Of a stretch of DNA of 64,000 nucleotides, positions 1 through 9,098 are shown in pieces. Below the pieces are notes generated by a model that saw only the letters and a program-made list of their open reading frames with translations, did no database searches and was not told the origin of the DNA. The stretch spans positions 62,001-126,000 of the forward strand of contig JAQTQZ010000001.1 in NCBI GenBank assembly GCA_028712695.1. The letters are read 5' to 3'. The stretch's first letter is position 1, and each line of letters opens with the position of its first letter. This stretch comes from Methylovulum sp. Lineage in GTDB: Bacteria > Pseudomonadota > Gammaproteobacteria > Methylococcales > Methylomonadaceae. The position numbers were made by a program, and so were the translations under genes.

Positions 1-1278
1 TCAAAATTTCAAATTGAACGACGCGGTGACCAAGTAATAATTAAAATTGGCAAAATCCCCTGAACTGCTACTGCTGCCTAATTGGTAACTGGCCTGATGG
101 TCATAGTATTCAATACCCGCTTGAAAACTTAAGCGGTTGATTGATTTAATATCGGTAATTTCCTTGCTCAATTTGACGCCACCCGAAATGGCACCAAATC
201 CTGCCAGCCTATAATCACTGGAATAGGCGGAATAATTGGCCAATCGCCTAAAGTCACTGGATAGTTGTCCGTTAAAGGTGGGCTGATAAAAATCGGCGCT
301 ATTTTGCGAGTAATATCTAACGCGCGGGATCAATTGCCAGCCATAGGCGATGGGCTGGTACCAAGCGGCTTCAAAAGTATGGGAATCAACCCCCCAATCA
401 TCCATCGTAAAGCGATAATCTAGATGCAACGCCGCATCATTAAACTGGTCGAAATGGCGGACGTATTGGTTTAGCCAGGCCCATTGGAATTTTTCCCTCG
501 GCCGAAGCTCTTCAATCGGCAAACTAAAGCTGAAGCCCGGCGCGGCGACGGCGACTTCCACCCATTTATAAGGGTCGGTCAAATAGCCTTGGCTATAACT
601 AAAGGTCTGGTTGCTTTGGAATAACGAGTCTTTATCAATAACTTGCGTCACGCCCAGCAAATAGTTCTGGCTAGTTTTGTTTTCATGGATGCGTCCAAAG
701 TCCGCCGTTGTATGCGCCCATGGCGAAATGGACGGGTCGATTTCATCAAACGCCACAGACCCGCCCAGATTGAAAGTCGTCAGTTTCTTTTTGTTTAAGT
801 CCAAGCTTAAATTGGTGCCGACATAACGGGACAGGTAATCATTTTCTTTGGAAACGCCACCGTTCAAGTTAACTGAGCCAGAGTCAAAGAAATAACTCAA
901 GCCAGAGCTGATCGCATCCCGCTGTTCACAGATTGACGCCCCGCATGAACTGTTCGGTGAGGCGGCGCTGATCACTTGCTTGACTTGGCCCTGTGTTTTT
1001 TGGTTATAAACCGGCGAAGCGCCTGAGATGACATCCCGCACCAAATTGAGATTAAGTGTCAACGCCTTGCCAATCGGGGCAGATATCGCCCCTTCAAAAA
1101 TATTGACCTCGATGCGCTTATTGCTTTCCGAATAATGGCCATATTGGAAATCAGCGTTATAGGTTTCTTCAACCCGTCCGGCAGTGGCGGTTTGCATGAT
1201 TCCGGGTAAGGCCAATGCCGCACAGGCCAGACGGGCAAGAGTAGTGTTTTTTTTACGATGTTTCACAGGGATTCTCAT
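1..1278 (-). CDS. DUF3570 outer-membrane protein
   Basis: 425 aa, complete, with its stop codon at the window edge. The N-terminus is basic followed by a hydrophobic stretch and an Ala-rich cleavage region near residue 33, as in a Sec signal peptide. The rest is rich in aromatic residues and alternating polar/hydrophobic strands and ends in NLKF, a C-terminus typical of outer-membrane beta-barrels. It matches my recollection of the DUF3570 family. It is the last gene of a TlpA, DUF4266, DUF3570 minus-strand set, 27 bp after the DUF4266 gene. Its molecular function is not established; export or assembly of something at the outer membrane is inference from context. Confidence 0.8.
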   Translation of the reverse strand: MRIPVKHRKKNTTLARLACAALALPGIMQTATAGRVEETYNADFQYGHYSESNKRIEVNIFEGAISAPIGKALTLNLNLVRDVISGASPVYNQKTQGQVKQVISAASPNSSCGASICEQRDAISSGLSYFFDSGSVNLNGGVSKENDYLSRYVGTNLSLDLNKKKLTTFNLGGSVAFDEIDPSISPWAHTTADFGRIHENKTSQNYLLGVTQVIDKDSLFQSNQTFSYSQGYLTDPYKWVEVAVAAPGFSFSLPIEELRPREKFQWAWLNQYVRHFDQFNDAALHLDYRFTMDDWGVDSHTFEAAWYQPIAYGWQLIPRVRYYSQNSADFYQPTFNGQLSSDFRRLANYSAYSSDYRLAGFGAISGGVKLSKEITDIKSINRLSFQAGIEYYDHQASYQLGSSSSSGDFANFNYYLVTASFNLKF

Positions 1279-1305
1279 TGTTATTCTTTACAGGAACTGA
1301 CGAAT

Positions 1306-1521
1306 TCAGTTGCAGCCACAACCGCCGCCGCCACCGCCATAACCACCCGTACCGGACTCTTTGCTGAACGCCGCATGTTGGCGCAGACTAAATTCCAACG
1401 CATCAGGGGTCAACGCCATTTGCGGCAACGCTAAATTACCGCGTTGCCTGGGCAAAACTTCAGTACAAGCCACACAACTGATAACCGTGCCAATCACCAT
1501 TAACACATTAAAAATTTTCAT
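1306..1521 (-). CDS. DUF4266 small lipoprotein with Gly/Cys tail
   Basis: 71 aa. A hydrophobic signal ends in a lipobox-like VISC/VAC segment around residues 15-19, so an outer-membrane lipoprotein is likely. The middle carries the RQRGNLA and ALTPD segments of the DUF4266 family and the end is GGYGGGGGGCGCN. It sits 9 bp after tlpA and 27 bp before the DUF3570 gene on the same strand, so the three are probably one operon. The C-terminal glycine run with two cysteines could bind metal or be modified, which is only a suggestion. Confidence 0.8.
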   Translation of the reverse strand: MKIFNVLMVIGTVISCVACTEVLPRQRGNLALPQMALTPDALEFSLRQHAAFSKESGTGGYGGGGGGCGCN

Positions 1522-1530
1522 GACGATCCG

Positions 1531-2037
1531 TTATTTCTCTGCCAACAACGCGTTGATTTTTTGCTCAAGGCCGTTGATGTCTTCACTGGTGAAGCCATGA
1601 TGGATCATTTGCACCACACCGTGCTTGTCGATGATAAAAGAGGTGGGCATTGATTCAACCACATACTTATCAGACCATTCACCGTTGGTGTCATGTAAAA
1701 CGGTAAAGTCCACCGGGATTTCTTGCAGGAATTTCTCGCCATTTTCTTTCTTTTCATCAAGGTTTATGGCGACCACTTCAAAACCTTGGCTTTTAAGTTT
1801 CTGATGCAGTTTGTTTAATAAAGGAAAAGAAATTCTGCACGGGGCACACCAAGACGCCCAAAAATCAAGATAAACAACTTTGCCATTGAACTGTTGCAAA
1901 TTAACCGGTTGGCCCTGTTGCAAAGAAGGCAAGGTAAATTGTGGTGCAGGCTGGCCGACATCTACCGCGCTAGCATTAAGGCTAAAAACAGCACCCATCA
2001 AAAAGGCGGCGGTGGTAATAAATGTTTTTTTCTTCAT
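1531..2037 (-). CDS. TlpA-family periplasmic thiol-disulfide oxidoreductase
   Basis: 168 aa, first gene of the set with the DUF4266 lipoprotein and DUF3570 barrel. Residues 1-24 are a signal peptide ending in NASA. The thioredoxin fold carries the redox motif WCAPC near residue 66, preceded by VVYLDFWAS, and a cis-Pro segment (SMPTSF) near residue 132, as in TlpA/ResA reductases. Probable role: reduction of periplasmic or lipoprotein cysteines; the cysteine-tailed lipoprotein encoded next door is an obvious candidate partner, but that is inference. Confidence 0.88.
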   Translation of the reverse strand: MKKKTFITTAAFLMGAVFSLNASAVDVGQPAPQFTLPSLQQGQPVNLQQFNGKVVYLDFWASWCAPCRISFPLLNKLHQKLKSQGFEVVAINLDEKKENGEKFLQEIPVDFTVLHDTNGEWSDKYVVESMPTSFIIDKHGVVQMIHHGFTSEDINGLEQKINALLAEK

Positions 2038-2537
2038 ATCGATACTCTCTCAAGTTAATGTTTCTCCCGCATAGAGCCGGAGGTTTGGGAATAAAATTTA
2101 ATGTGTGCTTTTTATGTTCTGTGGGGTTTGCTGAACTTACAGCTGACTAGATGCGACATCTAACTTGTTGGCTATGGTACGTTAAAAATAAACATTGATA
2201 ATAAAGGGGTTTCTTTAATGCCAAGTAAATCACAGATTTTTTTAATATCGCCCCGTTGTTGGGTGAATACGGACTTTGTTTAGGGTTTTTTATAGATTAC
2301 AGAGACGAGATGAGGGGAAACAGTGGGCTTTGATTAAGATTTGATGAGGATTAGATTAGTCTTTGTAGGGTAATTGACTTGCAACCCAAGCCATTATTAA
2401 TCGCCTTAAAACACGTTCTTAACATTAAAAATGTCCAACGCTTAGATGCTTTGCTGTTCTACTGTGGCAAAACCCGTAGGTAAAATGACGTTTTTTTGTA
2501 TAATCAAGAACTTTTCATTAAATAGTTATTATCTGGC
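2038..2537. other. 500-bp intergenic region between tlpA and nadK
   Basis: Divergent spacer holding the promoters of the tlpA set (minus) and nadK (plus). A perfect TATAAT lies at 2499-2504, just upstream of nadK; no good -35 hexamer is seen at 17 bp. I see no coding frame, RNA gene or repeat in the rest. Confidence 0.5.
2499..2504 (+). promoter_or_regulatory. Candidate -10 element for nadK-recN
   Basis: TATAAT, preceded directly by a T-rich stretch and TG, 33 nt before the nadK ATG. No convincing -35 is visible, so this is a candidate only. Confidence 0.4.
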
Positions 2538-3431
2538 ATGCAGACTTTTTTCAAGACGATTGGCATCATAGGCAAGCCCAGTGACCCTAGCATTGCTGCG
2601 CCGTTAGCTGTCCTTTATGACTATTTGAAACACCATCGCCACAAGGTGATTGTCGCCAAAGACAGCGTGCAATTTATAAATGATGCGGGAGTTGAAAGCT
2701 GTCCGGTGGACACGCTAGGCCAATATTGCGACTTGGTGATTGCGGTGGGGGGGGATGGCACTTTTCTCGCGGCAGTCCGCGCCATTGTCGCTTATGACAT
2801 CCCGATTATCGGCATCAATCTGGGGCGGTTGGGTTTTTTGGTCGATATATCGCCTAAGGACTTGCCCGATAAGTTGCAGCGCATTTTGCAAGGCCATTAC
2901 ACGGAAGAAAAACGCTACCTGTTGCGCACCAAAATTATCCGTGACGGCCAGGTCATCCACGAAGAAACCGCCGTCAATGAAGTGGTTGTCCATCGCTGGG
3001 TAACGCCCAGCATGATTGAGATTGTCACCAAAATTGACAATGTCTTTTTAAATTCGCAACGCTCGGACGGTTTGATCATTTCCACGCCCACCGGCTCGAC
3101 GGCTTACTCGTTATCGGCAGGCGGGCCGATTTTGTATCCTTCATTAAACGCGTTGGTACTGGTGCCGTTAAACCCGCACACCTTGTCCAACCGTCCGATA
3201 GTGATAGCCGATACGGCGGAAATCGAGATAACTTTCTGCCAAACCAAGCAAATCAATGCGTTGGTCACCTGCGACCATATTGAAATACCCAAAGTGTTGA
3301 TCAGCGATAAAATTGTCATCAAAAAAGAACCTAAGCCGATTAGAATCCTGCACCCGGAAGGCCATGATTTTTTCTACATACTCAGAAACAAATTGAACTG
3401 GAGCAGTGGTTACCACACCCCCTTATGCTAA
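2538..3431 (+). CDS. nadK: NAD kinase
   Basis: 297 aa, the usual length. Phosphorylates NAD to NADP with ATP in the cytoplasm. The signature GGDGT lies near residue 72 (AVGGDGTFLAA), the NE motif in AVNEVVVHR near residue 150, and the TPTGSTAYSLSAGGP substrate-binding segment near residue 182. The stop overlaps the start of recN by 7 bp, the common gammaproteobacterial nadK-recN arrangement. Confidence 0.97.
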   Translation: MQTFFKTIGIIGKPSDPSIAAPLAVLYDYLKHHRHKVIVAKDSVQFINDAGVESCPVDTLGQYCDLVIAVGGDGTFLAAVRAIVAYDIPIIGINLGRLGFLVDISPKDLPDKLQRILQGHYTEEKRYLLRTKIIRDGQVIHEETAVNEVVVHRWVTPSMIEIVTKIDNVFLNSQRSDGLIISTPTGSTAYSLSAGGPILYPSLNALVLVPLNPHTLSNRPIVIADTAEIEITFCQTKQINALVTCDHIEIPKVLISDKIVIKKEPKPIRILHPEGHDFFYILRNKLNWSSGYHTPLC

Positions 3432-5101
3432 CTAATCTAAATATCATCGACCTGGCGGTCGTCAAATCGCTCGACCTCGACTTGGAAAAAGGCATGTCGG
3501 TGCTCACCGGCGAAACCGGTGCGGGCAAGTCTATCTTATTAACCGCCTTAGGCTTGGCGTTGGGCGACCGGGCCGATTCCGGTTATGTGCGCCCCCATTG
3601 CAAACGGGCGGAAATCAACCTGGAATTTGCTTTGGCTGATGCGCCCAAAGCCCAACAGTGGCTGGAAGACAATGAGCTGGACAATGGCCAACATTGCATG
3701 ATCCGGCGCATTGTCAATCAGGACGGGCGCTCAAAAGCGTATATAAACAACCGTCCCGTGACGTTGCAGGCGTTGCAGGAACTCAGCGAAAAACTGGTGG
3801 AGATCCATGGCCAACACGCCCATTTGACTTTATTGAACAGTGACGAACAACGCCGTCTGTTAGATGCGTTCGCCAAAAACCAACCGTTGTTGGATAAGGT
3901 CAACACCTGTTACCGGCAGTGGCAGCAAGCCAGTAAAGAACTGGCTAACTTGGTTAAAGCCAGCGCCGACCAGAACGAACGCGAGGAATTGTTGCGCTAT
4001 CAGCTTGATGAATTGCAACAGCTGGATTTGGCGAATTTCAGTTATGCCGCGCTATCAGAGGAACATGGCAAACAAGCCAATCTGGAGCAAATTTTAACGG
4101 CGGGCCAAGCCCAAGTGGACAGCCTTTATGAACACGACTTGTCGGTCTGTTCGATACTCAGCGACAGCATCAGGGTATTGACTGACCTGGCCCGCTTTAC
4201 GCCCGAACTGGAAGAAATTTGTTCGCTGTTATCGGAAGCGCGGATCCAGACCGAAGAATCCGCCTTGCAATTGCGCCGCTTTTTGGAATCGCAAGAAGCT
4301 GACCCGCTGCGATTGACCGTATTGGAAAGCCAGCTTGCCATCATTCAAGACCTGTGCCGTAAACATCACGTTTTACCTGATGAGCTGCCAACTTTGGCCG
4401 GTAAGCTGCAAAGCGAGCTCGACGGATTGGCGCACAGCAGCGAACGCATAGACGCCTTGGCTGTTAGCACCGCCCAGCTGCTCGCCGAATACCACCAACT
4501 GGCGGGGCAATTGTCTGCCCAACGCCAAGAAAGTGGCATGAAATTGCAGCAACAGATTTCCGCGATGATTAAAGAGCTGGGGATGCCACAAGGGGAATTC
4601 TTGGTTGCCTTATCTGCATTCGACAGTGACACGCCAAAACTGAACGGCAATGATAAAATTGAGTTTCTGGTCAGTGCCAATCCCGGCCTGCCGCCGAAAC
4701 CGTTGGCAAAAGTCGCATCCGGCGGTGAGTTGTCACGCATCAGCTTAGCCATCCAAGTGACAACCTCGAACGACAAGACCACGCCGACGATGATTTTTGA
4801 TGAAGTCGATTCCGGTATCGGCGGCGGTATTGCTGAAATTGTCGGCCAAAAGTTACGCGCCTTAAGCCATAACCGGCAAGTGTTGTGCGTCACACATCTG
4901 CCGCAAGTGGCGGCGCAAGCGCATAGCCATTTGTACGTGGAAAAAAACCATCAAACCGACATCACTTCGTCTAATGTCCGGTTATTGGCCAATGAAGAGC
5001 GGGCTGAAGAAATTGCCCGCATGTTGGGCGGCGTCAACATCACCGCCAACACCTTGGCCCATGCCCAAGAAATGTTATCTCAAGCCGTTGCCGACCTTTA
5101 G
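3425..5101 (+). CDS. recN: DNA repair protein RecN
   Basis: 558 aa, close to the E. coli length. SMC-like ATPase acting in double-strand break repair. Walker A GETGAGKS is near residue 29, followed by a long coiled-coil-like middle rich in Gln, Leu and Glu. The ABC signature ASGGELSRISLA is near residue 428 and Walker B MIFDEVDSGIGGG near residue 456. The start overlaps nadK by 7 bp, indicating translational coupling. No LexA box was searched systematically. Confidence 0.97.
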   Translation: MLTNLNIIDLAVVKSLDLDLEKGMSVLTGETGAGKSILLTALGLALGDRADSGYVRPHCKRAEINLEFALADAPKAQQWLEDNELDNGQHCMIRRIVNQDGRSKAYINNRPVTLQALQELSEKLVEIHGQHAHLTLLNSDEQRRLLDAFAKNQPLLDKVNTCYRQWQQASKELANLVKASADQNEREELLRYQLDELQQLDLANFSYAALSEEHGKQANLEQILTAGQAQVDSLYEHDLSVCSILSDSIRVLTDLARFTPELEEICSLLSEARIQTEESALQLRRFLESQEADPLRLTVLESQLAIIQDLCRKHHVLPDELPTLAGKLQSELDGLAHSSERIDALAVSTAQLLAEYHQLAGQLSAQRQESGMKLQQQISAMIKELGMPQGEFLVALSAFDSDTPKLNGNDKIEFLVSANPGLPPKPLAKVASGGELSRISLAIQVTTSNDKTTPTMIFDEVDSGIGGGIAEIVGQKLRALSHNRQVLCVTHLPQVAAQAHSHLYVEKNHQTDITSSNVRLLANEERAEEIARMLGGVNITANTLAHAQEMLSQAVADL

Positions 5102-5130
5102 GCAACCACAACTATAGGAAATCCAAACCA

Positions 5131-6156
5131 ATGACACGTTTTCCAGCCGAATGGGAAAAACAATCCGCCGTCCTGATCGCTTGGCCGCACCACACCAGCG
5201 ATTTCAGCAACCGGCTTGAACCGGTCGAGCAATCCTACCGCTTTATTGCCCACGCGATCAGCCGTTACGAAGGCTTAATCATCGTTTGCAAGGATCAGGC
5301 GCATCAAGACCATATCCAAACCCTGTTAGAAGAAAACAGCGCAATTGAATTCGTGCAGGCTGATGTCAATGATATTTGGGTCAGGGACACGGCTTTTCTG
5401 ACGGTGGAAAAAGACGGCGCCAAGGTGTTGCTCAATTTTAAATTTAACGGCTGGGGCGAAAAATACCCGCATGACAACGATAACGCGCTCAACCATAAGC
5501 TGTTGACAAGCAAACTCTTTGCGGGCATGGCAAGCATTGATGTTGACTTTGTCCTGGAAGGCGGCAGCGTTGAAAGTGACGGCGTCGCCACAATCATGAC
5601 GACCAAACAATGTTTGCTGAACCCTAACCGCAACAAAGGACTGGGGCAAGCGCAAATAGAACAGGTGTTGCAAGCCCATTTTGGCGTAACCCGCGTGTTA
5701 TGGGTTGACCAGCCGAACTTGTCCGGCGACGACACCGATGCCCACATCGACACGCTGGCGCGGTTTTGCAGCGCCGACACCATTGCTTACACCAGTTGCG
5801 ATGACACTCAAGACCCGCACTACGCCAGCCTAAAAAATATGGAAGCCCAATTGCAGGCGTTCCGCACATCCTCAGGCGAGCCTTATCGCTTGATTGCATT
5901 ACCGATGCCCCAGCCCATTTTTGACGAAGAAGGCCAGCGCCTGCCTGCCAATTACGCCAATTTTTTGATGGTCAATGAAGCTGTGCTGGTGCCGGTTTAT
6001 GAGGATGCCAACGATGATGTGGCCTTGCAACGGCTGGCGGGTTGTTTTCCAACACGCAAAATCATCGCCACGCCGTGCCGGCCTTTGGTGCACCAGTACG
6101 GCAGCTTGCACTGCATGACCATGCAGTTTCCAATGATAGAGGGTGCAATTCTTTAA
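5131..6156 (+). CDS. Agmatine deiminase family protein (peptidyl-arginine deiminase fold)
   Basis: 341 aa. Hydrolyses agmatine to N-carbamoylputrescine and ammonia, the entry to putrescine synthesis from arginine. Family features seen: N-terminal PAEWEKQSAVLIAWPH, NDIWVRDTAF near residue 78, LEGGSVESDG near residue 142, the DDTDAHIDTLARF block near residue 200, and the catalytic Cys in GSLHCMTMQFP near residue 328. It lies 29 bp after recN. Exact substrate specificity (agmatine rather than another guanidino compound) is by family resemblance. Confidence 0.85.
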   Translation: MTRFPAEWEKQSAVLIAWPHHTSDFSNRLEPVEQSYRFIAHAISRYEGLIIVCKDQAHQDHIQTLLEENSAIEFVQADVNDIWVRDTAFLTVEKDGAKVLLNFKFNGWGEKYPHDNDNALNHKLLTSKLFAGMASIDVDFVLEGGSVESDGVATIMTTKQCLLNPNRNKGLGQAQIEQVLQAHFGVTRVLWVDQPNLSGDDTDAHIDTLARFCSADTIAYTSCDDTQDPHYASLKNMEAQLQAFRTSSGEPYRLIALPMPQPIFDEEGQRLPANYANFLMVNEAVLVPVYEDANDDVALQRLAGCFPTRKIIATPCRPLVHQYGSLHCMTMQFPMIEGAIL

Positions 6157-6171
6157 GCCATTCCAACCCTA

Positions 6172-6202
6172 GGCTTAGCAGGCGTTAAAAACCTGCTAAG
6201 CC
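6172..6202 (+). terminator. Perfect 11-bp hairpin after the agmatine deiminase gene
   Basis: GGCTTAGCAGG and CCTGCTAAGCC form a perfect 11-bp stem around a 9-nt loop, 15 nt after the stop codon. There is no run of T after it, so it may slow or stabilise transcript ends rather than being a strong intrinsic terminator. Confidence 0.55.
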
Positions 6203-6366
6203 TTAATCCAAAAAGTTATTCTAGGCTAAACTTTAACATTCAAAAATGAATTGCAGCGTCAAAGTTGCGGTATCATTGGCTGAATTGTTAATGAGCAAAA
6301 TATATCTGCAGAAATTGAAAGCAGTCTGATTAAGTACATTGAAACCCCCAGTTTTTGGAATTTAAT

Positions 6367-7614
6367 ATGATTGAAATTAGCACAAAAGACCTAAAGATTG
6401 GCATGTTTGTGGCCCATTTAGATAGGCCATGGCTTGAAACAACTTTTTTGCTTCAAGGATTGCTTATTGAAAATACGAAACAAATCGAGCAACTGCAACA
6501 CTTATGCGAAACAGTTAAAATCGACGAAGAACAAAGTTCGGCGGCAATAACCTTTGAGCCATTTAAGTTTAAGTCATCAGCAGAAAAGCCGAAGGGGGGG
6601 CAACCTTATTCACCTCGTGAGGTGACCAACAATAATAAAAAACGCTTTGAAGAAGAGATGAACGCGGCACGCGATGTTTATGAAAACACGTCGGTTTCAC
6701 TGAACAAAGTGCTGAATAACTTCCGCCTTAAAGAATACATTTCGATACCGGAGGTTAAATCTTCTGTGGAAGCTGTCATTAGTAGCGTTGCGCATAATCC
6801 TAATGCGCTACTATTGTTGACCAATCTGCGTTCAAAGCGACAAGATACGGTCACTCATAGTGTGAATGTCTGTATTTTTTCCACCATGTTTGGGCGTTAT
6901 TTGGCCTTGAATAATGAACAGCTTTCCCAATTGGGCCAGGCGGCGGTGCTGCACGATGTGGGTGAGGCGAAAGTGTCCGATGCGATTTTGGGCAAGCATA
7001 ATTGCGGCCTGACTCTTGAAGAAAGTGCACAGCTACAAATGCATACCCAATACGGTGCAGAGATGTTGGGGAAAATTGAGGGAATGCCTGGTGAGGTTGC
7101 TGAGGTTGCCCTTTCGCATCATGAGCGAGTGGACGGCAAAGGTTATCCACGCCAATTAAAAGGGACTGAAATCAGTTTGTTATCGAGGATAGTCGCGATT
7201 GTTGATGCCTATGAACAAGTCACAAACAATGCCAATCCTGAAATACAGCTCCCCTGTTCTGAGGCGCTTAAATCCATCTATTCTATGCGTGACACATTTT
7301 TTGATGGTGAGCTGGTCGAGGGTTTTATTAAATGTTTGGGGATTTATCCGGTGGGTAGTGTCGTGGAACTCAGTAACCATACGGTCGGCATTGTGATTGC
7401 TGTGAAACAGGATAAGCATTTATATCCGACAGTAATGGTTCTCCGTGATAAAAATGGGGTGATCACTCATCCTCCGCAAATAATAAATCTTGATAGGTTC
7501 AGGGATCACGATGGCAAACCTGTGCTGTTTATTAATAAGGTGATTAATCCTAGCACGGTGGGTATAGACCTTAGTGAATACATTGTCAGGGAGCTTGGCA
7601 TTAACTTGAATTGA
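6367..7614 (+). CDS. HD-GYP domain cyclic-di-GMP phosphodiesterase
   Basis: 415 aa from the ATG at 6367 (a TTG four codons upstream is less likely). Residues 3 to about 140 look like the DUF3391 domain that precedes HD-GYP in many Pseudomonas/Vibrio proteins (TKDLKIGMFVAHLDRPW). The HD-GYP domain follows, with the HD pair in VLHDVGEAKV and the extended motif HHERVDGKGYP, so the catalytic residues look intact. Expected to hydrolyse c-di-GMP in the cytoplasm. Single gene with a 210-bp upstream spacer, convergent with the pseudo-cyclase gene. Confidence 0.9.
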   Translation: MIEISTKDLKIGMFVAHLDRPWLETTFLLQGLLIENTKQIEQLQHLCETVKIDEEQSSAAITFEPFKFKSSAEKPKGGQPYSPREVTNNNKKRFEEEMNAARDVYENTSVSLNKVLNNFRLKEYISIPEVKSSVEAVISSVAHNPNALLLLTNLRSKRQDTVTHSVNVCIFSTMFGRYLALNNEQLSQLGQAAVLHDVGEAKVSDAILGKHNCGLTLEESAQLQMHTQYGAEMLGKIEGMPGEVAEVALSHHERVDGKGYPRQLKGTEISLLSRIVAIVDAYEQVTNNANPEIQLPCSEALKSIYSMRDTFFDGELVEGFIKCLGIYPVGSVVELSNHTVGIVIAVKQDKHLYPTVMVLRDKNGVITHPPQIINLDRFRDHDGKPVLFINKVINPSTVGIDLSEYIVRELGINLN

Positions 7615-7634
7615 GACTAAAGCTTCAGCCTGCG

Positions 7635-8261
7635 CTAAGCCGCTAAACTGGGTTCAGGCGCTGTTTTTTCATTACCGTATATGATGGTAGGTTCCGTTCC
7701 GGCTGTCAGTTTATGCTCGCCTAGATTAATAAAATGTTGGCGTATAGCTTCAGGAAGTCTTTTATAGGCTTCTTGGGAGAGAATGATCTGCTTGCCTAGA
7801 GTGCAACTCAATGCCTGTAAAGATTTTGCATTTTCGGCACTATCGCCCATGATTAGATATTGATAACTTGCCGCGTTGGTGTCCAACAGGGTGCCTACTT
7901 GCACTGAACTGAAATCAATACCAATACTGACTGCAGAAGGCACCGCATTTGTCTTATCAAGCGCAGCACTGTGGGCAATAATAGCCAGTGCTGCTTTTAT
8001 GGCTTGTGCCACCGGTTGGCAGCCAGTTTCCAAGCCAAAAATAGCTAATACGGTATCATCAAAAAATTGATTGATGACCCCCTGATGCGCGTCAATGATC
8101 TTGCTAATATCGGCAAAGTAGCTATTAATAAATAAAATAACCTCAACGGCGGAAGCCGACTGCCAAAAGTTGGCAATACCCCGTAAGTCACAAAATAAAA
8201 TAGCAACATCACAAGTGGTGATTTCTCCGGTCTGTGCTTTGTTGGTCTGTTGGGGATTCAT
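7635..8261 (-). CDS. Class III nucleotide cyclase homologue, probably catalytically dead
   Basis: 208 aa, a stand-alone cyclase domain without a sensor. The first metal-binding Asp is present in LFCDLRG and the second in QFFDDTVLAIFG. Set against the intact cyclase at 38193-40427, the adenine-selecting Lys is Gln, the Thr before MGD is Leu, and the transition-state Asn and Arg (VNLGARL) are Glu and Ser (AENAKSL). It may therefore be a regulatory or ligand-binding pseudo-enzyme. Convergent with the HD-GYP gene, 20 bp between stops. Confidence 0.75.
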   Translation of the reverse strand: MNPQQTNKAQTGEITTCDVAILFCDLRGIANFWQSASAVEVILFINSYFADISKIIDAHQGVINQFFDDTVLAIFGLETGCQPVAQAIKAALAIIAHSAALDKTNAVPSAVSIGIDFSSVQVGTLLDTNAASYQYLIMGDSAENAKSLQALSCTLGKQIILSQEAYKRLPEAIRQHFINLGEHKLTAGTEPTIIYGNEKTAPEPSLAA

Positions 8262-8490
8262 GACAGCAGATTTCCAGACATTATCGCAACGTATTCGCTT
8301 GCTATTTTTAACATGGCTTTTTATTTAGCGATGGCTATAAAGTAGTATTAGTTTAGCAACTAAACGGTTTTTGTGGATTGAAATCTGAAATGCAAGCGAT
8401 GTGTCGAATGGAGGCTAGCGTGTAAGAAATAACTTAAGCTACTATCAAAACACGACTTTTTGATAACGCTTAATTGGGTGGTTTCCTGCA

Positions 8491-8512
8491 ACAGACGCTG
8501 GTTAGCGTCTGT
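8491..8512 (-). terminator. Perfect 9-bp hairpin overlapping a stop codon
   Basis: ACAGACGCT and AGCGTCTGT pair perfectly around a 4-nt loop. The last codons and TAA (8502-8504) of the CDP-alcohol phosphatidyltransferase gene lie inside it. No T run follows on the minus strand. Confidence 0.5.
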
Positions 8513-9098
8513 GCTGCGAAGAAGGGTTTAACACAAACCAGAGTGAACGCACATTAGACTTAGGTTCGGGTAGCAGTAAAGTGAGGACGATTTCTTCAAT
8601 AGCGGCCATCAGGCAGAGTGCCGCAGCAATCCGAAACGGCCAGGCCGGGCCGCCTAGGAATAAGACATATAACGTCATGCCCATCGACGCAGCAGCGAGT
8701 TTTACCGCCCACGTATGGTAACTGGTAAAACAGCCGAATTTGCTGAATCCGGCAAAAGCAGGCAATAAACAACTGGCGACAATCATACTGACATAAAGCC
8801 ATTCTTTTTTCACCACGTCAGGCCATAGCCACCAGCAACAGAGGGCAATGGTCAGATAAAGTGTCACATCCGCCCAGCTGTCAAGAGTGGCGCCAAATTC
8901 GGAAATCATCCCGGTTAACCGGGCGACCCAGCCATCGAGCACATCGGTTAAAAAGCAAACCGCCAAGAGTCCCATGAACATAACGGCTTGGCCTTGCCAA
9001 GCTAACCATAATAGCAATGGCGAAGCCACAAAACGGAAGCTGGTCAGCAGGTTCGGTAGGGTGAACCGGGATTGTTTAGGGTGCGATGAGTTATTCAT
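8502..9098 (-). CDS. CDP-alcohol phosphatidyltransferase family protein
   Basis: 198 aa with about six hydrophobic segments. The family signature DG-x2-AR-x8-G-x3-D-x3-D is intact in DGWVARLTG...GATLDSWAD near residues 54-76. Such enzymes transfer a phosphoalcohol from CDP-diacylglycerol to an acceptor alcohol in the inner membrane. Its start overlaps the stop of the upstream EEP gene by 4 bp. The acceptor (glycerol phosphate, inositol, other) cannot be read from sequence. Confidence 0.85.
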   Translation of the reverse strand: MNNSSHPKQSRFTLPNLLTSFRFVASPLLLWLAWQGQAVMFMGLLAVCFLTDVLDGWVARLTGMISEFGATLDSWADVTLYLTIALCCWWLWPDVVKKEWLYVSMIVASCLLPAFAGFSKFGCFTSYHTWAVKLAAASMGMTLYVLFLGGPAWPFRIAAALCLMAAIEEIVLTLLLPEPKSNVRSLWFVLNPSSQHRR

